From NCBI RefSeq assembly GCF_019972295.1, contig NZ_BLJA01000001.1, forward strand, positions 3,857,259 through 3,921,258: a stretch of DNA of 64,000 bases. The letters run 5' to 3'. The DNA comes from Geobacter sp. AOG2. Lineage in GTDB: Bacteria > Desulfobacterota > Desulfuromonadia > Geobacterales > Pseudopelobacteraceae. Shown here in pieces: positions 38,394 through 48,291 of this stretch (its first letter is position 1; every line of letters begins with the position of its first letter). Position numbers and translations under genes: made by a program. Below the pieces are notes generated by a model, which had not been told where the DNA came from, searched no databases, and saw only the letters and a list, made by a program, of their open reading frames with translations.

Positions 38394-38726
38394 ATGGGTG
38401 TCGTTTCCATATCCGGTGGGGCAGGTTCAAATGCCATAGTCGGCAGGTCTCCGCTAGCGGAAGGAAGATCGGTTCCGGGGAATGCCCCATCGCCCAAAAC
38501 CGCCCAGGATACCGTCAGGATTTCCGGCGCAGCCCGTGCCAAATCGCTCAAGCTCCAGGGACAAAATCCGCAGCAGATCGCGCAGCAGATGGGGGTGGAT
38601 GTAAAAACGGTCGATAAATACCTGGGCATCAAGCCCGACAAGGCCGCGAGCGGCCAGACGGCAAAAACAGTCCCGGCCGAGCCGTGCTGGATAACCGATA
38701 TCGTGAGCAGCAGCGGCATCCCCTGA
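38394..38726 (+). CDS. Small hypothetical protein with DTVxIS motif
   Basis: A 110-residue, soluble, low-complexity protein. Segment TAQDTVRISGAARAKSLKLQ is followed by GQNPQQIAQQMGVDVKTVDK, a possible helix-turn-helix. The DTVxIS...A pattern also occurs in the 72-residue protein at 50920. ATG 38394 has GGGGAGAAC. Function unknown. Confidence 0.6.
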   Translation: MGVVSISGGAGSNAIVGRSPLAEGRSVPGNAPSPKTAQDTVRISGAARAKSLKLQGQNPQQIAQQMGVDVKTVDKYLGIKPDKAASGQTAKTVPAEPCWITDIVSSSGIP

Positions 38727-38786
38727 TTTCAGGGAAACACTAAGACATTGCGGGACACCATACCAATGATGGTAGTGAATCGAGTG

Positions 38787-38841
38787 AGGGGCACCATACC
38801 AGGGAAAGCAGCGAGCCGGAAAAGGGGTATGGCGCCCCTCC
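38787..38841 (+). terminator. Terminator hairpin, relative of 25270-25325
   Basis: AGGGGCACCATACC and GGTATGGCGCCCCT pair around GCAGCGAGCCGGAAAA; CCCGTTTT follows. A partial copy of the left arm is at 38756-38771. Confidence 0.65.
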
Positions 38842-38899
38842 CGTTTTACCGAAAGTTGGTCTTCATTACCGGCATGCAGGGGCTATGCGAGGTGGCGGC

Positions 38900-41800
38900 A
38901 TGAAATACACACTGAAAGAACTGCTTGATGTCCCCAGGTTACGGCAATTGCTCGATGCCATGGACGAAATTCACCGCATGCCCTCGGCTATTGTCGACAT
39001 GGAGGGGGATATCCTCACCGCCACCGCCTGGCAGGACATCTGCACGAAATTCCACCGCGTAAACCCTGAAACCGAACGGATGTGCATCAAGAGCGATACC
39101 CATATCGGCGGCGAGCTCGACAAGGACAAAACATATGTCGTCTACCGATGCCCCATGGGGCTTGTCGATGCGGCAATGCCCATAATCATAGAAGGGCAAC
39201 ACCTCGGCAACGTTTTCAGCGGCCAGGTATTCATGGAGCCGCCCGACGAGGAACACTTCGTCGAACAGGCCGGAAAGTATGGTTTCGACGAGGCCGGGTA
39301 CCTGGAGGCCATGCGCAAGGTCCCGTACATCCCCGAGGAGATGCTTCGCAAGTACCTGGGTTTTATTCACAGCCTCGCGCAGATGCTGGCGGAACAGGGG
39401 CTACAGCTTAAACGGCTGCTCGAAGCCGAGAAGGCGTTGCGTTTGAGCGATAAGCATCACCGCTCGATCCTCTCTACGGCCATTGACGGCATTTGGCTGG
39501 TGGATGTCCAGGGCCGGCTGCTGGAGGTCAACGAGGCGTATTGCCGGATGAGCGGCTACAGCGAGCAGGAACTGTTGACCATGTGCATCTCCGACCTTGA
39601 GGATGAAGAAACGCCTCAGGAGACCGCCCGCCGTATCCGCATGCTCATGACGCACGGCCATGCGCATTTTGTGTCGAGGCACCGCCGCAGGAACGGAACG
39701 GTAATGGATGTTGAAGTCTGTGCCCAGTACCATTCGGACGAGGGCGGGAGGATGGTCTCCTTTATCCGGGATATCACGGAAAAGTTACGTGCCGAAAGGA
39801 CGCTGTCGGAGAGTGAAAAAAAATATCGCCAACTCTTCCATAACCTGCCCACGGGTTTCGCCCTCCATGAAATTGTTGTCGATGAGGAAGGCAAGCCCTG
39901 CGACTACCGGTTCCTGGAGATCAATCCCGCCTATGAAAGGCTGACGGGCCTTAAGGCCGCCGATCTCATCGGCAAAACGCAATTGGAGATCATGCCGAAT
40001 TCCGAGCCGTACTGGGCCGAAACTTACGGAAAAGTGGCGTTGACCGGTGAATCCGTCAGCTATGAGAATTTCAGCGGGGACCTAGGCAGATATTTTCATG
40101 TCAAGGCCTATTCGCCCGAACCGGGAAAATTCGCCACGGTGTTTTATGACATAACCGATCGCAAACTTGCCGAAGAGGCCATAAGAGCAAGCGAGGATAA
40201 ATTCTCCAAGGCATTCCGCGCCTGTCCCGCATTAATCACCATATCCACGATGGATGACGGCAGATACATCGACGTTAACGATGTTTTTTACGCAACAACC
40301 GGCTACCGGAGAGGGGAGGTGATCGGTCGCACGTCAACGGAGCTGGGTTTCTGGCTGGGCCCCGGCGACCGGCAAAAATATTTGGATGATTTGAATAGGC
40401 GTGGCTCGTTACGGGACTATGAAATCGACTTTCGCATGCGCAATGGCGAGGTGCGGAATTTTCTGGTTTCCAGTGAATTGATCGAAATTGGCGGAAAACC
40501 GAGCAGTCTCAATTTCATCATCGACGTTACCGAGCAAAAGAGGATGGTGGAATCCCTTCGCATTACCCGGTTCTCGATAGACCACTCCTCGGACGGTATT
40601 TTCTGGATGACCCCGGATTCGCGCATCACCGACGTCAATGAAGCCGCATGCCGCTCCCTCGGCTATTCCCGGGAGGAATTGCTGCAGCTCGCCATTTCCG
40701 ACATCGACCCGACCTGCGATAGGGAAACCTGGCGGCAGCATATGGTCGAACTCCACGAAAAAAGCACGCTGGCATTTGAAACGGAGCACGCGACTAAAGA
40801 CGGCAGGCGTTTCCCCGTCGAAATCGTCACGAATCTCATAGAGTTCGATACCAGACAGCTCGTCTGTTCCTTCGTGCGCAACATCACCGACCGCAAGCAG
40901 GCCGAGGCGGTAACGACGCGATTCATGCTGCGCCAGCGGGCGATCCTGGACAATCTGCCCATGATGGCATGGCTCAAGGACACCGAATGCCGCCTGGAAA
41001 TGGTAAACGAGCCGTACGCGAAAGCCTGTGGATGTTCAATCGACGAGTGCATCGGCAAGACGGATCTGGAGCTGTTCCCCCGTGATCTGGCTGAAGGTTA
41101 TCTTGCCGGCGACCGCACGGTGATGGCCACGGGCGAGCGATTGGAGGGGGAAGCCCTTATACCGTCGCCCCTCGGCCTGCGCTGGCACTTCTACTGCAAG
41201 ACCCCTATTTTCAGCGAGCAAGGCCGGATCGTCGGTACGTCGGGGATTGCCCTGGACATCGCCGACCGCAAAAAGCATGAGGAAGCTCTCCACTCCATCC
41301 TCGAGTGGACGCCGATTTCCACCCTCGTTCATCGCGACGGGAGCATTCTGTATGCCAATCCCATCGCGGTCAAAACGTTCGGCGCCTCGGATGTCCATGA
41401 TCTGGTAGGCCAGCCGATCCTGGACCTGATCCGCAAGGACTTTCATCAGATCTCACTGGCCAGGAAAAACAGTGCCGACCAGGGAAAGAGCATACCGGCA
41501 ATCGAGTTCAAATTCATCAAGCTTGACGGCAGCGAATTCGACGGAGAAATCCAGAGTACCAGTTTCAATTATGACGATGGGAAAGCGTACATTTCGTGCA
41601 TTCTCGACATCACCGACCGCAAAAAAGCCGAGGAAGACAGGGAACTGTTCGAACAGCAGCTGCAACATACCCAGAAACTGGAAAGCCTCGGCGTTTTGTC
41701 CGGCGGCATCGCCCACGATTTCAACAATATCCTTGCGGTGATCATCGGTTATTGCGAACTGATGAAGATGAACCATGAAACAGCCGGGCAATATATTCAG

Positions 41801-42823
41801 GAGATCGAAAAAGCGGCGGAACGCGCCGCGGGATTATGCCGCCAGATGCTGGCTTACGCCGGAAAGACGCAGCTCTCCATGGCGCGGACCAATATGTGGC
41901 TGCTGGTTGACGAAATGGTCTCCATGCTGAAGGCGACCCTGCCGCAAAATGCGGTCATCAAAACAGACCTCGCAAAGAATATTCCCCTTATTTCCGCCGA
42001 TGCCAGCCAGATCAGGCAGGTGGTCATGAACCTGATCATCAACGCCTCCGAGGCGATCGGCACGGAGCAGGGTGAAATTCAGGTGGCGCTCGCCAAGACA
42101 AAGGTCATGGCCTCGCAACCCGTGAAGGACTATAACGGCAAAGAAGTGCCGCCCGGCGAATATGTCTGTTTGACCGTCTCGGACACCGGTTGCGGCATGG
42201 ATGAAGAAACGAGGTGGCGCATCTTCGAGCCGTTCTTCACCACCAAATTCGCCGGGCGCGGACTTGGGATGTCGGCGGTCCTCGGTATAATCAACTCGCA
42301 TGACGGCGCATTGCAGCTCTTCAGCCGGCCGGGCCAGGGCACGACCTTTGAGATCTATCTCCCCGTTCCGGCAAGCGACGTAGCGGCAGGGGAAGAGCAA
42401 GCCCGGCTTGCTCCCGCGGTTGCCTGGCAGGGGAGCGGGACCGTCCTTTTGGTCGAGGACGAGGATATGATCCGGCAGATAGCCAGGATCATGCTGCAAC
42501 AGTTCGGGTTTACCGTCATGGAAGCGGTGAACGGCAAGGTGGCGTTGGAGTTGTATCGGCAGAACGCTGCCGACATTGCCCTCGTAGTAACCGACATGGG
42601 CATGCCGGTAATGGACGGCTGCCAGTTGTTCAGAGAGCTGAAAAAGCTCAATCCCGGATTGCCGATCATCGTTTCCAGCGGTTTCGGTGATGCCGAGGTC
42701 ATCTCCAGGATAGGAGCCGAGCATATGGCGGGCATGATCAGCAAGCCGTACAACCCGAACCAGTTGCGGGAAGTTCTGAGGAAGGCACTGGAAGGTGCGC
42801 CGTCGGCCCCAGGGGCGAAATGA
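38900..42823 (+). CDS. PocR/multi-PAS hybrid histidine kinase with receiver
   Basis: A 1,307-residue soluble kinase. N-terminal PocR-type ligand domain (about 1-170; LRQLLDAMDEIHRMPSAIVD, then CIKSD, YRCPMGLVDAAMPI). Six PAS domains follow (starting near 190, 310, 430, 555, 680 and 800), then HisKA with GVLSGGIAHDFNN, HATPase (DTGCGMDEE, GRGLGMSA) and a receiver (TVLLVEDED, LVVTDMGMPVMDG). PocR domains bind small hydrocarbon-derived or corrinoid-related ligands. ATG 38900 has GAGGTG; 38885 is possible. The signal is unknown. Confidence 0.92.
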   Translation: MKYTLKELLDVPRLRQLLDAMDEIHRMPSAIVDMEGDILTATAWQDICTKFHRVNPETERMCIKSDTHIGGELDKDKTYVVYRCPMGLVDAAMPIIIEGQHLGNVFSGQVFMEPPDEEHFVEQAGKYGFDEAGYLEAMRKVPYIPEEMLRKYLGFIHSLAQMLAEQGLQLKRLLEAEKALRLSDKHHRSILSTAIDGIWLVDVQGRLLEVNEAYCRMSGYSEQELLTMCISDLEDEETPQETARRIRMLMTHGHAHFVSRHRRRNGTVMDVEVCAQYHSDEGGRMVSFIRDITEKLRAERTLSESEKKYRQLFHNLPTGFALHEIVVDEEGKPCDYRFLEINPAYERLTGLKAADLIGKTQLEIMPNSEPYWAETYGKVALTGESVSYENFSGDLGRYFHVKAYSPEPGKFATVFYDITDRKLAEEAIRASEDKFSKAFRACPALITISTMDDGRYIDVNDVFYATTGYRRGEVIGRTSTELGFWLGPGDRQKYLDDLNRRGSLRDYEIDFRMRNGEVRNFLVSSELIEIGGKPSSLNFIIDVTEQKRMVESLRITRFSIDHSSDGIFWMTPDSRITDVNEAACRSLGYSREELLQLAISDIDPTCDRETWRQHMVELHEKSTLAFETEHATKDGRRFPVEIVTNLIEFDTRQLVCSFVRNITDRKQAEAVTTRFMLRQRAILDNLPMMAWLKDTECRLEMVNEPYAKACGCSIDECIGKTDLELFPRDLAEGYLAGDRTVMATGERLEGEALIPSPLGLRWHFYCKTPIFSEQGRIVGTSGIALDIADRKKHEEALHSILEWTPISTLVHRDGSILYANPIAVKTFGASDVHDLVGQPILDLIRKDFHQISLARKNSADQGKSIPAIEFKFIKLDGSEFDGEIQSTSFNYDDGKAYISCILDITDRKKAEEDRELFEQQLQHTQKLESLGVLSGGIAHDFNNILAVIIGYCELMKMNHETAGQYIQEIEKAAERAAGLCRQMLAYAGKTQLSMARTNMWLLVDEMVSMLKATLPQNAVIKTDLAKNIPLISADASQIRQVVMNLIINASEAIGTEQGEIQVALAKTKVMASQPVKDYNGKEVPPGEYVCLTVSDTGCGMDEETRWRIFEPFFTTKFAGRGLGMSAVLGIINSHDGALQLFSRPGQGTTFEIYLPVPASDVAAGEEQARLAPAVAWQGSGTVLLVEDEDMIRQIARIMLQQFGFTVMEAVNGKVALELYRQNAADIALVVTDMGMPVMDGCQLFRELKKLNPGLPIIVSSGFGDAEVISRIGAEHMAGMISKPYNPNQLREVLRKALEGAPSAPGAK

Positions 42824-42886
42824 ACCGGTCCAGGAGGCCGCCGACCCGGCAGAAATGACGGCATCACCACCGGCGCACCCGAAAAC

Positions 42887-42916
42887 AAGCCGCCTTCCCG
42901 CAGGGGAGGGCGGCTT
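42887..42916 (+). terminator. Intrinsic terminator
   Basis: AAGCCGCCTTCCC and GGGAGGGCGGCTT stem after the PocR kinase; weak T content follows. Confidence 0.7.
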
Positions 42917-43050
42917 CATATTTCCCCCCCGGCCCGCCGAACCCGCAAATCCATTGACTGCTCCCCCGCATCTGCTATCTTCTATAATTTCCATTCAGGC
43001 AGACGAAGGAGAAGGTCATCGATACGCATAAGGCGATAGACGGGCTGGCC

Positions 43051-43947
43051 ATGGGGCTGATGCTGCTCCTGTGCATGATCTGGGGGTTGCAGCAGGTGGC
43101 GTTGAAAGCGGCGGCCCCGGATGTTGCGCCGCTGTTGCAGTTGGCGCTCCGCTCCGGGATCTCGGCGGCGCTGGTGGGGCTGGCCATGTTCCTGCGGGGG
43201 GAGCGCATCGCCCTGGGGGACGGTACGTGGCGGCCCGGCCTGGTGGTGGGACTGCTGTTTTCCCTGGAGTTTCTGTTCGTGGGCCAGGGGTTGCGCTATA
43301 CCAACGCCTCCCACATGGCGGTCTTCCTGTACACCGCGCCCGCGTTCGCCGCCCTGGGGCTCCATTGGCGCCTGCCGGCGGAACGGCTGCAACGCTTCCA
43401 GTGGTTCGGCATCCTGCTGGCCTTCGCCGGCATCGTCACGGCGTTCTTCGGGCGCGGCCACCAACCGGCGGGCGGGGCGGCGACCAACATCCTCCTGGGC
43501 GATTTCCTGGGGCTCATGGCCGGGGCCGCCTGGGGCGCCACCACGGTGGTGCTGCGCTGCTCCAGCCTTGCCCGGACATCCGCCACCAAAGCCCTGCTGT
43601 ACCAGTTGATCGCCGCCTTTATCCTGTTGCTGGCGGCGGCCAGGGGCCTGGGCGAGACCTCCTTCAATCCCACCCCCCTGGCCTTCGGGAGCATCCTGTT
43701 CCAGGCGCTGGTGGTCTCCTTTGCCAGCTATCTCACCTGGCTCTGGCTGCTGCACAAGTATCTGGCGTCCCGCCTGGGGGTGTTCTCGTTCATGACGCCG
43801 TTCTTCGGCATCGGTTTCGGGGTGTGGCTGCTCCACGAACCGCTGGAGGCGAGCTTCCTGGTGGGGGCGGTGCTGGTCATCGCGGGGATCGTGCTGGTGA
43901 GCGGTTACGGGTGGTTGCAGCAGCTGTTCGGGGGCAGAAAGGCCTGA
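43051..43947 (+). CDS. EamA-family (DMT) transporter
   Basis: Inner-membrane transporter with ten predicted helices in two EamA repeats (MGLMLLLCMIWGLQQVALKA, then the second repeat from GLMAGAAWGATTVVLRCS). 298 residues from ATG 43051. However, the only ribosome site (AAGGAG, 43006-43011) is 33 bases farther up and is well spaced for an ATC codon at 43018, which would give IDTHKAIDGLA before this Met. The true start may be that ATC. Substrate unknown; relatives export metabolites. Confidence 0.85.
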   Translation: MGLMLLLCMIWGLQQVALKAAAPDVAPLLQLALRSGISAALVGLAMFLRGERIALGDGTWRPGLVVGLLFSLEFLFVGQGLRYTNASHMAVFLYTAPAFAALGLHWRLPAERLQRFQWFGILLAFAGIVTAFFGRGHQPAGGAATNILLGDFLGLMAGAAWGATTVVLRCSSLARTSATKALLYQLIAAFILLLAAARGLGETSFNPTPLAFGSILFQALVVSFASYLTWLWLLHKYLASRLGVFSFMTPFFGIGFGVWLLHEPLEASFLVGAVLVIAGIVLVSGYGWLQQLFGGRKA

Positions 43948-44067
43948 CGGGGCAGCACCAATATGGTTGGGTTCTCATCCGTCACCAGTCCGGTTTTCCG
44001 GTCAAGCATTGGTTGTAAGCAGGTATTTTCCTCCGCCTGATCCCCTCCTTTCGTCCACATTCCCACT

Positions 44068-44973
44068 CTACCTCACCTCATCTTGAATAGCAGAGGCCCG
44101 CTCCCGGACCAGGCGCAAAAAAGCGTCGCGGGGGGGAGAATCCGCCTTCGCGCGCCAGCACAGGACCAGCGGTATGGGGTCCAGCGCCGGCGAGATCGGC
44201 ACAAAAGCCACCTGTCTGCTGCGAAGATTCCTGACCCCTTCGGGAACGATGCTGACGCCCAGCTCGGCGGCCACCATCGTCAGGACCGTTGCCATCAGGT
44301 CGGGGCTGTGAACGACCGACGGTGAAAAACCCGCCGTTCGACAGGCGGTAATGATGTGGTCGTACATGCCGACCGCCACCATTCGATCCAGAAGCACGAA
44401 CGGTTCCCGGGCCAGCTCGGAAAGTTTTATCCGCTGACGTGAGGCCAGCGGGTGCGTCTCGGCCATCACGGCCAGCACCTTCTCCCGGAACAAGACCTGA
44501 ACCGCCAGGTCGGGATGGCCCGGCGGCAGCGGACGGGTGAAGCCGATATCGATCTCCTCCCGGGCAAAGGCTTCCAACTGCCGATTCGGCGTCAACTCAT
44601 GCATCCGTATGGTGACGTTTGGATACTGCGCCCGATAACAACGAATCAGTTCCGGGAGCATGTGCATGGTCGGCGCCGCAAAAAAGCCGATGGACAGTTC
44701 GCCTTCCTCGCCCCGCGACGTGCGCAACGCCCTGTCTTTTGCCGATTCCGCAGCCGCCAGAATCGATTGCGCATCCGCCAGAAAAACCTTCCCGGCCGCC
44801 GTCAACTGGACGGAGCGGGTGTTGCGGAACAACAGCGGCGTGCCGATATGCCGCTCCAGATCCGAGATCTGCGTGCTCAGCGCCGGTTGGGCCACCAGAA
44901 GTTTCTCGGCCGCTTTCGAGAAGTTCAGCTCCGACGCCACGGCCACGAAATAACGAAGATGTCGCAGTTCCAT
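44068..44973 (-). CDS. LysR-family transcriptional regulator
   Basis: A 301-residue regulator. N-terminal HTH (LRYFVAVASELNFSKAAEKL, LLVAQPALSTQISDLE) and C-terminal effector-binding domain from GELSIGFFAAPTMH. It is divergent from the MFS gene at 45125, sharing the 151-base gap that holds a palindromic site. LysR proteins usually activate the divergent gene in response to a small molecule, so control of the exporter is inferred. Confidence 0.93.
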   Translation of the reverse strand: MELRHLRYFVAVASELNFSKAAEKLLVAQPALSTQISDLERHIGTPLLFRNTRSVQLTAAGKVFLADAQSILAAAESAKDRALRTSRGEEGELSIGFFAAPTMHMLPELIRCYRAQYPNVTIRMHELTPNRQLEAFAREEIDIGFTRPLPPGHPDLAVQVLFREKVLAVMAETHPLASRQRIKLSELAREPFVLLDRMVAVGMYDHIITACRTAGFSPSVVHSPDLMATVLTMVAAELGVSIVPEGVRNLRSRQVAFVPISPALDPIPLVLCWRAKADSPPRDAFLRLVRERASAIQDEVR

Positions 44974-45014
44974 GGCTTATTTATATCAAAAACGTATAAG
45001 TGTTACAATAATTA

Positions 45015-45031
45015 TATATTTCACAAATATA
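45015..45031 (+). promoter_or_regulatory. LysR-type binding site
   Basis: TATATTTCACAAATATA, a perfect palindrome with a three-base centre, between the lysR-type gene and the MFS gene. It fits the T-N11-A rule. Confidence 0.65.
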
Positions 45032-45124
45032 TAAGGCTTCTTTAGGATGTGAAGTAGAGACGGTGAGCACCTCACCTGCTCGGACGTTCGCACGAACAAC
45101 CTCACAGACAAAGGAGATTTTAGT

Positions 45125-46384
45125 ATGAGTTCCCTCGATACGACGAAAACCCTTGATGGCGTCACAGCGCTCGACCCACCCCACGCCGTAGCCGAGAGGT
45201 TGCCTGCGGCTCTGGTGCTGTTTCTGGCGGCCGGGGCCGGCCTGTCCGTTGCCTCGCTATATTACAGCCAGCCGATGCTCGGCGTGCTGGGGGCGGACAT
45301 CGGCGCCTCGGATCGCGCCGTGGGCTGGGTGCCGACCTTGACCCAACTGGGATATGCCCTGGGTATTCTGCTCCTCGCCCCGCTGGGTGACCGTTACGAC
45401 CGGCGGCGCATTATCCTTGCCAAGGCGGCGGTGCTGGTTCTGGCGCTCTTCGTAGCCGCCGTTGCGCCGTCCATCGGGTCCCTGCTGGCGGCCAGCCTGG
45501 TGATCGGTCTTGCCGCCACGCTGGCTCAGGATATCGTGCCCTCGGCCGCCCACCTGGCGCCGGAAGCGCAACGCGGCAAGGTGGTGGGGACGGTGATGAC
45601 CGGGCTGCTGCTGGGGATCGTACTGTCCCGCGTGGTGAGCGGCTACATGGCGGAACACTTCGGCTGGCGCGTTGTTTTTTACGGTGCAGCCGCCAGTATC
45701 GTTCTGGTCGGCTTTGGTGCCTGGCGCAGCCTGCCGAGCTTCCGGCCGACCATTCAGGATTCCTACGGCGAGCTGTTGAACTCCCTGGTCCACCTGTGGC
45801 GGCGTCACGGCGCCTTGCGCCGCGCGGCACTGGCACAAGGGCTGTTGTCGATCGGTTTCAGTGCCTTCTGGTCCACCCTGGCCGTGATGCTGCATGCCGC
45901 GCCGTTCCATCTGGGCAGTGCCGCAGCCGGTACCTTTGGTCTGGCCGGTGCCGCGGGTGCCATGGCCGCTCCCCTGGCGGGGCACCTCGCCGACCGGCGC
46001 GGGCCGGAGCAGGTCACGCGTCTGGGAGCAGGTCTTGTTGCCCTGTCGTTCGCGGCCATGTTCTTTTCACCGCTGCTATCGCCCCATGCCCGGTTGTGGC
46101 TCTTCGCAGCCAGTGCCGTGGGCTTCGACCTGGGGGTGCAGGCCACATTGATCGCCCATCAGACCATTATTTACGGCATCGACCCCGGCGCACGCAGCCG
46201 GCTCAATGCGATTATGTTCGTGGGCATGTTCATCGGCATGGCCGCCGGTTCGGCACTGGGCAGCATGCTGCAGGCACAATGGGGCTGGATGGCGGTAACG
46301 GCTCTGGCTACGACGACGGCCATCGGTGCGTTGGCGACGCGGCTCTGGCCCGCTGCCACGCGCCAAAAAATCGAAAAAGGATAA
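45125..46384 (+). CDS. MFS transporter
   Basis: A 419-residue major-facilitator protein with about 12 helices. Motif A-like loop PLGDRYDRRRIIL after helix 2, and HLADRRGPEQVTRLG after helix 8. The profile and the neighbouring LysR gene suggest a drug/metabolite exporter (DHA1-like). ATG 45125 has AAAGGAG. The following 233 bases (46385-46617) hold no gene. Confidence 0.9.
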   Translation: MSSLDTTKTLDGVTALDPPHAVAERLPAALVLFLAAGAGLSVASLYYSQPMLGVLGADIGASDRAVGWVPTLTQLGYALGILLLAPLGDRYDRRRIILAKAAVLVLALFVAAVAPSIGSLLAASLVIGLAATLAQDIVPSAAHLAPEAQRGKVVGTVMTGLLLGIVLSRVVSGYMAEHFGWRVVFYGAAASIVLVGFGAWRSLPSFRPTIQDSYGELLNSLVHLWRRHGALRRAALAQGLLSIGFSAFWSTLAVMLHAAPFHLGSAAAGTFGLAGAAGAMAAPLAGHLADRRGPEQVTRLGAGLVALSFAAMFFSPLLSPHARLWLFAASAVGFDLGVQATLIAHQTIIYGIDPGARSRLNAIMFVGMFIGMAAGSALGSMLQAQWGWMAVTALATTTAIGALATRLWPAATRQKIEKG

Positions 46385-46617
46385 AACACCAGATACTCCG
46401 GTATTCCGCACGGTTGAAGGTGATAATTAATTTGCATTCATATCGGGCAGGGTTATAGTAATAAAAAAGACAATATGTATCTTGTTTGAAGCGGAGAGGA
46501 ACTTTTTCGGCACATTCTCCAACAAGAAAGCGACTCCCCAAAGCAGTTTATACCAGTACCCAACGCGGTGTTCTCGAAGGCACTCCGTGAGAAGACACCG
46601 CACAGGAAGGGCTGATT

Positions 46618-48291
46618 ATGAGCGAACCACTCACCACCATTCAGCTGACCAGCTCTCGCGCTGAGCAGATTTTCCCCGTAGTGACTTCATCCCAGATTCT
46701 TCGTATTGCAGAGCACGGAACCAAGAGGGCGATTCTGCAAGGAGAGGTGTTGGTAGAACCGGGAGATACGACGGTACCGTTCTTTCTGGTCGTTTCAGGT
46801 AAAATACAGGTCGTGCGCCCGGCGGGCGCCGCCGATACCCTTATCGTAGAATACGGGTCCGGGCAGTTTACGGGGGAAGTCAATTTGCTCTCCGGCCGCC
46901 CGGCTATCCATCAAATACGTGTCGCCGAGTCCGGGGAGGTTATCGAGCTTGAACGCAAGCACATGCTGGCTTTGGTGAAGACCGACGCCGAGCTCGGCGA
47001 GATTCTGATGCGCGCATTCATTCTCCGCAGGGTGGAATTGGTATCTGCAGGGATTGGAAATGTTGTGCTCATCGGATCGACTCATTCCGCCGGTACACTG
47101 CGAATTAAAGAATTTCTGATGCGCAACGGCCACCCGTACACGTACATTGATCTCGAACGCGACTCGGATGTACAGACCTTCATGGATGGTTTTCATTTTG
47201 CCGTTAGCGAGATACCCGTAGTGATTTGCGCCGGTCAGACGGTGCTCAGGAACCCGAGTAACCGGCAACTGGCCGAATCGCTCGGCTTTAACGAAGCGAT
47301 CAGCCAGACCGTGCTGCGCGACCTGATCATCATAGGCGCCGGTCCCGCCGGGCTGTCGGCAGCCGTTTACGGCGCGGCGGATGGGCTTGATGTCTTGGTA
47401 ATCGAAACAAACTCGCCGGGCGGCCAAGCCGGATCGAGTTCAAGAATCGAAAATTACTTTGGATTTCCAACCGGCATCACAGGCCAGGAACTCGCAGATC
47501 GGGGGTATAACCAGGCGCTGAAGTTCGGCGCTCAACTCATGACAACCAAGGCAACCCGGCTCATCAGCGAGGGCAACATATACGTTGCTGAATTGGAGAA
47601 TGGCGCCCGCATTTCCACGCGCGCCGTAGCGATTGCTTCCGGGGCAAAGTATCGGCGGCCTCCGTTGGAGAACTTGTCGAACTTCGAGGGGGCGGGAGTC
47701 TACTACGGCGCCACGTACATTGAGGCGCAATGTTGTGAAGGAGAAGAAGTGATCGTTGTCGGCGGCGGGAACTCCGCAGGCCAAGCGGCGGTCTTTCTCG
47801 CACAAAAGGCCAAGAGGGTCTACATGCTTGTCAGGTCTGAAGGCCTGGCCGATACCATGTCACGCTATCTCATCCGGCGCATCGAAGAGTCTCCTGTGAT
47901 CGAATTGCGGACGTCCTCCGAGATCGTCTCGCTTACAGGAGACAACCACCTCGAAGCCGTTCAATGGAGAAACAACACTACGGGGCACGTCGAAAAACAT
48001 GACATACGACATGTCTTTATCATGATTGGGGCTGTTCCCAACACGCGCTGGCTTGATGGTTGCGTCGCACTCAATACCGAAGGGTTTATCAAAACGGGAG
48101 CAGACTTGACAGCGGAAGATTTAAGCGCCGCCCACTGGCCTCTTGCACGACCACCGTACTTGCTGGAAACCAGTTTACCCCGGATTTTTGCCGTGGGCGA
48201 TGTTCGCAGCGGTAGCATCAAACGGGTTGCCTCCGCTGTGGGTGAAGGATCAATTGCATTGTCATTCGTTTATCATGTCCTTCAGGAATAG
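46618..48291 (+). CDS. Cyclic-nucleotide-binding domain fused to thioredoxin-reductase-like enzyme
   Basis: A 557-residue fusion. Residues about 20-140 form a cNMP-binding (CRP-like) barrel (VSGKIQVVRPAG, then GQFTGEVNLLSGRPAI). A thioredoxin/glutaredoxin-like segment follows (about 143-225) without CxxC. The rest is a TrxB-type FAD/NADPH oxidoreductase: LIIIGAGPAGLSAAVYGAA, VVGGGNSAGQAAVFLA and FAVGDVRSGSIKRVASAVGE. The CxxC redox motif normally after the FAD domain is absent (YIEAQCCEG instead), so it cannot reduce thioredoxin in the usual way. It may be a cyclic-nucleotide-gated NADPH oxidoreductase. ATG 46618 has AGGAAG. Confidence 0.85.
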   Translation: MSEPLTTIQLTSSRAEQIFPVVTSSQILRIAEHGTKRAILQGEVLVEPGDTTVPFFLVVSGKIQVVRPAGAADTLIVEYGSGQFTGEVNLLSGRPAIHQIRVAESGEVIELERKHMLALVKTDAELGEILMRAFILRRVELVSAGIGNVVLIGSTHSAGTLRIKEFLMRNGHPYTYIDLERDSDVQTFMDGFHFAVSEIPVVICAGQTVLRNPSNRQLAESLGFNEAISQTVLRDLIIIGAGPAGLSAAVYGAADGLDVLVIETNSPGGQAGSSSRIENYFGFPTGITGQELADRGYNQALKFGAQLMTTKATRLISEGNIYVAELENGARISTRAVAIASGAKYRRPPLENLSNFEGAGVYYGATYIEAQCCEGEEVIVVGGGNSAGQAAVFLAQKAKRVYMLVRSEGLADTMSRYLIRRIEESPVIELRTSSEIVSLTGDNHLEAVQWRNNTTGHVEKHDIRHVFIMIGAVPNTRWLDGCVALNTEGFIKTGADLTAEDLSAAHWPLARPPYLLETSLPRIFAVGDVRSGSIKRVASAVGEGSIALSFVYHVLQE

